Of a stretch of DNA of 64,000 nt, positions 60,528 to 64,000 are shown piece after piece; the stretch's first letter is position 1, and the number at the start of each line of letters is the position of its first letter. The position numbers and the translations under genes were made by a program. The stretch is from RPRC01 sp034933285. Lineage in GTDB: Bacteria > Desulfobacterota > Desulfuromonadia > Geobacterales > Geobacteraceae. The stretch is taken from positions 186,001 through 250,000 of the forward strand of contig JAYFNT010000002.1 of assembly GCA_034933285.1 (NCBI GenBank), given 5' to 3'. Below the pieces are notes generated by a model. The model was not told where the DNA came from. It did no database searches and saw only the letters and a list, made by a program, of their open reading frames with translations.

Positions 60528-61445
60528 ATGGCTGAAGATCGCAAGGCTACAATCAGGATATCGTCTGATTCAGCACGGTATGTGAAGCCCGGCGCATCCC
60601 GTGAGGACAGGCTGGCCGCCGCCAGAGGGGAGGCCGGGATGCCTTCTCCCGACTTTCCCGCGGTGCTTGCATTCCTGTCCCGCGATGCCGACCCGGAAAT
60701 CCGCACAGCCGCGGTTCGGGGGCTGAAATGCCTTGCGCGGGATATCCTGCTGCAGTCATGCGCTTCTCCCGATACTCATCCGCGCATACTGGAACTCCTT
60801 GCGAAACTGCATGGCCGGGATGCGCAGGTGGCTGAACTGCTGACCGCCAATCCTTCGGCTGATGAAGGTGTGCTGGCGGCGGTGGCAGCGGGGCAAATCG
60901 CCGGCGCAACACCGGATCAGGGCGAGGTTGCCGATTCGCAACCCGGGGGAAGTCCAACTGAGTGCGCAGCCGACGCAGGGGAAGAAGAAGAGCCTGACCC
61001 GGAAGAGCCTGTCGATGAGGACAGCGAAGAGTTCAGAAGCAAATACCAGCTGGCCCAGACGATGGGCATATCGGAAAAAATCAAGATGGGCATGACCGGC
61101 GACAAGGAGTGGCGGATGCTCCTGATCAAAGACACCAACAAGCTCATTTCCATTTCGGTCATCAAGAATCCCCGCATAACCGAAGCGGAAGTGCTCAGCA
61201 TTTCCAAGTCTTCCGTCAACAACGACGACATACTGCGGGAGATATGCGTAAACAAGGAATGGACAAAGAATTACCAGATAAAAAAGGCGCTGGTGGAGAA
61301 CCACAAGACTCCGCTGCACCACGCTCTGCGGTTCATTTCGGCATTGACTGAAAAGGATCTGACCATGCTTTCCAGGAGCAAGAATATATCTTCCGTGATC
61401 GCGACCCAGGCGAGGCGGATGCTGCTGAACAAAAAAAAGGATTGA
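60528..61445 (+). CDS. Conserved helical-repeat protein of unknown function
   Basis: A 305-residue soluble protein. The N-terminal half (residues 40-125) looks like HEAT-type helix pairs (AVLAFLSRDADPEIRTAAVR), followed by an acidic Pro/Glu-rich spacer (about 140-170). The C-terminal half has a conserved set of helices: GDKEWRMLLIKDTNKLISIS, NPRITEAEVLSISKSS and ILREICVNKEW. It is 12 bp after the SPOR gene and 13 bp before the GTPase gene, so it is probably a partner of one of them. No family name is claimed. Confidence 0.75.
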   Translation: MAEDRKATIRISSDSARYVKPGASREDRLAAARGEAGMPSPDFPAVLAFLSRDADPEIRTAAVRGLKCLARDILLQSCASPDTHPRILELLAKLHGRDAQVAELLTANPSADEGVLAAVAAGQIAGATPDQGEVADSQPGGSPTECAADAGEEEEPDPEEPVDEDSEEFRSKYQLAQTMGISEKIKMGMTGDKEWRMLLIKDTNKLISISVIKNPRITEAEVLSISKSSVNNDDILREICVNKEWTKNYQIKKALVENHKTPLHHALRFISALTEKDLTMLSRSKNISSVIATQARRMLLNKKKD

Positions 61446-61458
61446 TAGGGGGTTTCCC

Positions 61459-62553
61459 ATGGCTCTGGTGAATGACGCGAAAAAAGAGATACACGCCAAA
61501 ATAGTCTACTACGGCCCAGGCGGGAGCGGCAAGACGACCACCCTGGAGTATATCTACAACAAGCTCAAGCCGGAATACCGGGGAAAGTTCAAGTTCATGA
61601 ACACCGCCAGCGGCAGGCTGGTTTTCTTCGATTTCATGCGGCCGGAACTGGCCGGAATCGGCGACTACAGCGTCCGTTTCCATATCTATACCGCACCTGG
61701 CAATAATGTGAACAGCGGTGTATGGAAAAATGCGCTGAAAGGAGCTGACGGCATAGTCTTCGTGGCTGATGCGTCGCCATCCTGCCGCCAGTTGAACAGG
61801 GATAGCCTTGACACGTTGATGGAATGCCTTTCATCGAATGACATGGATCCGGAAACCACTCCCCGTATATTCCAATACAACAAGACGGACCTTCAGGACG
61901 CAGTGCCGGAAGAACAGATGCGCCTGCTGCTGGATACGGGAGACGACCGGGTCATACCGGCGTCGGCCGGCACCGGGAACGGCGTGTTGACGGCACTTTC
62001 CGAGATGGTGAAAATGGTGCTCAGGAAATTGCAGGAATCGGTCGCGGCAGTACCGGCGGGACCTGTCGATGCAACCTCCGAGCCGGAACCTGCCGTTGTC
62101 GCGCCGCTCGAAGCAGCAGATCTTTACGAAGCAGCCGGACTGCATGAAGAGGCTGAATCGCGGCAATCGGCTGAAACGGAAGAAGCTCTTGCCGCCGAAG
62201 CCGAAGAGGATCTGGAACTTCTTTCCATGGAAACCGGCGAGGAGCTGCCTGAACTGGAGCCGCTGGCCGAAGAAAGCGAACTCGCTTCTGAAGCGGATAT
62301 GCCTGCTTACGAGTCGTTCCAGGCTTCCGGGGAAATGCCTGCCCAGGCGGCGGAGGCAGAACGCTTTCCCGAATTTCCTTCAGTGCCGGACACGCCTGCA
62401 AACGTGGACAGCGGGGTGCTTCCCGATCCGAAAATTATGCTTGCCGGAGATATTGAAAAGCTCGCATATGGCCGCTTCCGCCTGCCGCTGGTGATACGCT
62501 TCGGTAACAGCGAAAAGAAAACGGCACTTACAATCGACCTTTCTTTTGATTGA
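61459..62553 (+). CDS. MglA-like GTPase with acidic C-terminal extension
   Basis: A 364-residue protein. Residues 1-195 form a Ras-like GTPase of the MglA group: P-loop GPGGSGKT at 19-26, TAPGNNVNSGVWKNALKGADG in the switch II/G3 region (given in part), and NKTDL for guanine binding. Residues 200-325 are an unusual Glu-rich, Ala-rich linker, and the last 40 residues (DIEKLAYGRFRLPLVIRFGN) form a short conserved-looking tail. MglA controls cell polarity and motility in Myxococcus; the long extension here is atypical. Confidence 0.85.
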   Translation: MALVNDAKKEIHAKIVYYGPGGSGKTTTLEYIYNKLKPEYRGKFKFMNTASGRLVFFDFMRPELAGIGDYSVRFHIYTAPGNNVNSGVWKNALKGADGIVFVADASPSCRQLNRDSLDTLMECLSSNDMDPETTPRIFQYNKTDLQDAVPEEQMRLLLDTGDDRVIPASAGTGNGVLTALSEMVKMVLRKLQESVAAVPAGPVDATSEPEPAVVAPLEAADLYEAAGLHEEAESRQSAETEEALAAEAEEDLELLSMETGEELPELEPLAEESELASEADMPAYESFQASGEMPAQAAEAERFPEFPSVPDTPANVDSGVLPDPKIMLAGDIEKLAYGRFRLPLVIRFGNSEKKTALTIDLSFD

Positions 62554-62616
62554 TCGGGTGCCCGGGCCGGACGGCATTGCCTGGCACCGGCTGTAGCGGG
62601 GGAAGTGAGGATAGAC

Positions 62617-63294
62617 ATGGAAATCGATCTGGAAACCATCCTCCGTTTGCTGCTGGCCGCGATCCTGGGCGGATCCATCGGCCTGGAACGGGAGATTCAC
62701 GGCCGTCCCGCGGGTTTTCGCACCCATCTTCTCGTTTCCCTGGGATCTTGCGTTTTTACGGTTGCCTCGATTTATTTCTACAAAATCTACGGCAGCGTTA
62801 CGGTGGATGGCGGTGTATCCATAGATCCGTCCCGGGTGGCCGCCCAGGTAGTGACAGGTATAGGATTCCTCGGCGCAGGCGCCATTATTCGGGAAAAGGC
62901 TTCGATCCGCGGCCTTACCACGGCTGCCTGCCTTTGGGTCGCGGCGGCGATAGGCGTGTCGTGCGGTATCGGGCTCTTTGCCCTGTCGGCCGTGGTTACG
63001 GCCACCGCAATCGGCTCGTTGCTGGTACTTAAAAAGGTCGAGGGGGTTCTGAACCGGGATACCTACAGCGCGATAAAGGTCTGGAGCACGGACCTGGAAG
63101 GGCAGATGGCAAAAGTCGAACAGCTGGTGGGGGGGTTCAATCTGAGTATGCTCAACGCTTCAGTGGAGCGCGATCTTGAAAAGCAGGAATTCTTCCTGGA
63201 ATTCGAGATCAAGCTCGTGGATCGCGAGGTGGCTTACCGGATGCTGGACAGCATCTTGGCCACTCCTGGTGTCAAGAGGGTGCGGCTTGAATGA
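62617..63294 (+). CDS. MgtC/SapB family membrane protein
   Basis: A 225-residue protein with four to five membrane segments. GGSIGLEREIHGRPAGFRTH is the MgtC signature; GIGFLGAGAIIREKASIRGL and TTAACLWVAAAIGVSCGIG complete it. A C-terminal ACT-like domain follows (residues 145-225). MgtC proteins are linked to magnesium limitation and membrane potential in other bacteria. The ATG at 62617 is preferred because GTGAGGA precedes it at correct spacing; GTG 62605 is in frame. Confidence 0.92.
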   Translation: MEIDLETILRLLLAAILGGSIGLEREIHGRPAGFRTHLLVSLGSCVFTVASIYFYKIYGSVTVDGGVSIDPSRVAAQVVTGIGFLGAGAIIREKASIRGLTTAACLWVAAAIGVSCGIGLFALSAVVTATAIGSLLVLKKVEGVLNRDTYSAIKVWSTDLEGQMAKVEQLVGGFNLSMLNASVERDLEKQEFFLEFEIKLVDREVAYRMLDSILATPGVKRVRLE

Positions 63295-63369
63295 CTGAAG
63301 CCTGACCAGCCATGCGGATGCCCGGCTCCGGCGGATGTATGTCATACGGCTCAACGCGCCCGGCAAGCA

Positions 63370-63594
63370 TCATTCAATGCCGTCGGGCTCATCACCGGAC
63401 ATCTCCTTGCTGTAAACCAGCCTGATGTTCATGCGGCGTATCAACCGCTCGATTTCTCGCAGCTTTTCCTCGTATTCCTTGAGATAATACGCCTGCCTGG
63501 CTTTGCTGTGAAAGGTCACCCCTTCCCTGAGCATGTCTATGCGGATTCTGGCGACCTTTCTCATCGTTTCGAGTACTTCGCGCGCGTCTGCCAT
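63370..63594 (-). CDS. Small conserved-looking protein, probably helical
   Basis: A 74-residue acidic/basic protein with a coiled-coil-like run (YLKEYEEKLREIERLIRRMN). The start ATG at 63594 is 17 bp after the stop of the PHP gene upstream on the same strand, so both are likely in one operon. No function is recognised. Confidence 0.55.
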   Translation of the reverse strand: MADAREVLETMRKVARIRIDMLREGVTFHSKARQAYYLKEYEEKLREIERLIRRMNIRLVYSKEMSGDEPDGIE

Positions 63595-63610
63595 GATTGC
63601 TTGTCCTAGG

Positions 63611-64000
63611 CTACTCGATTCGAGGAGCGCTTCCGTTCGCGGCGATCTTTCTCAGCGGTTCGAGCAGGCGGTACGCCACGGCCAGGCCGCCCCTTCCGAT
63701 ACCTATGTCCACGTCGTCTTCGTAGCCGTGGTAGTCGGATCCCCCGGTCATTGCGAGACCCAGCTCCAGGCACAGGTTTTCGAAGAATATCATGTCATCC
63801 TTGTAACAGAGATTGTTGAACACTTCCAGACCGTTCAGTCCCATGCCCGCCATATCCCTTATGAGGGAAGCAAGCACTCCGCGATCTTCGGAAATGCTCG
63901 GCGGATGGGCCAGAACGGACACCCCGCCCAGTCGCCTGATCTCTCCCAGCGCCTCTTCCAGTGGGAAGTACTGCTTCGGGACATCGCAGGGCTGCAGATA
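63611..64000 (-). CDS. PHP-domain phosphoesterase, cut by window end
   Basis: The frame is open to base 64000, so the N-terminal part lies outside the window. Visible: EIRRLGGVSVLAHP, which is a PHP motif III-type block, LNGLEVFNNL and TGGSDYHGYEDDVD with the SDxH metal ligands. PHP domains hydrolyse phosphoesters such as 3',5'-bisphosphonucleotides or RNA 5' ends. The frame contains the GTG at 63922, but that is internal. Confidence 0.85.
   Translation of the reverse strand, partial: YLQPCDVPKQYFPLEEALGEIRRLGGVSVLAHPPSISEDRGVLASLIRDMAGMGLNGLEVFNNLCYKDDMIFFENLCLELGLAMTGGSDYHGYEDDVDIGIGRGGLAVAYRLLEPLRKIAANGSAPRIE

Noticed and set aside
60553..60957. A 134-codon minus-strand frame in the helical-repeat gene
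   Set aside because: It is a shadow frame. The plus-strand gene has close operon spacing on both sides.

Overview
The window looks like chromosome from a Geobacter-type bacterium (Desulfuromonadota). The evidence is gene content and order seen typically in that group: rho-rpmE-thyX-prfA-prmC-murA, then a his operon, rpsU-cvpA-dnaG-rpoD, a four-subunit 2-oxoacid:ferredoxin oxidoreductase, MucR-type regulators and an MglA-like GTPase. Base composition is moderately GC-rich and even. No species is claimed. Most of the window is core housekeeping; accessory material is confined to about 23.5-26.6 kb and to intergenic repeats.

Layout. 1-3.4 kb: a 5'-truncated nucleoside phosphorylase, an HD protein, a lipoprotein and a membrane HD-GYP protein. 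3.9-9.3 kb: rho, rpmE, thyX, a DUF1385 membrane protein, prfA and prmC. 9.4-17.4 kb: murA and a his operon in the order hisG-D-C-B-H-A-F-E. 17.5-22.0 kb: rpsU, cvpA, dnaG, rpoD. 22.3-27.1 kb: an rRNA methyltransferase, a sigma-54-preceded AmiS/UreI-like channel, decayed remnants of a TumE/TumA-like toxin-antitoxin pair and of an ArsR gene, a radical SAM/SPASM enzyme and a DUF4242 protein. 27.4-35.8 kb: rph-rdgB, four tRNA genes, tig-clpP-clpX-lon, HU and three more tRNA genes.

35.9-50.1 kb: a polyprenol-phosphate sugar transferase, then one long co-directional run. It encodes a secretion/pilus-type machine mixing Gsp-like parts (F, E, D, two pseudopilins) with PilM/N/O/P-like inner-membrane parts, and continues into ftsE-ftsX-envC and a C-terminal processing protease. 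The secretin carries a C-terminal cohesin-like domain. 50.2-54.2 kb: a MucR-type regulator on the minus strand, korDABC and two tRNA genes. 54.4-63.3 kb: nadC-birA-coaX, an EF-G-2-type GTPase, a SPOR protein, a helical-repeat protein, an MglA-like GTPase with a long acidic tail, and an MgtC-family protein. 63.4-64.0 kb: two minus-strand genes, the last one (PHP domain) cut by the window end.

The genes work in recognisable units: translation termination and release-factor methylation (prfA-prmC), complete histidine synthesis apart from hisI and hisZ, the primase/sigma unit, the ClpXP/Lon proteolysis unit, and FtsEX-EnvC cell-wall hydrolase control. The items most worth a second look are the secretin-cohesin fusion within its hybrid locus, the GTPase/helical-repeat/SPOR group, the possible leaderless start of the secretion operon, the sigma-54 promoter with its structured leader, and several intergenic repeat families, including heptamer repeats present in two gaps and a 142-bp inverted-repeat element inside the his operon.
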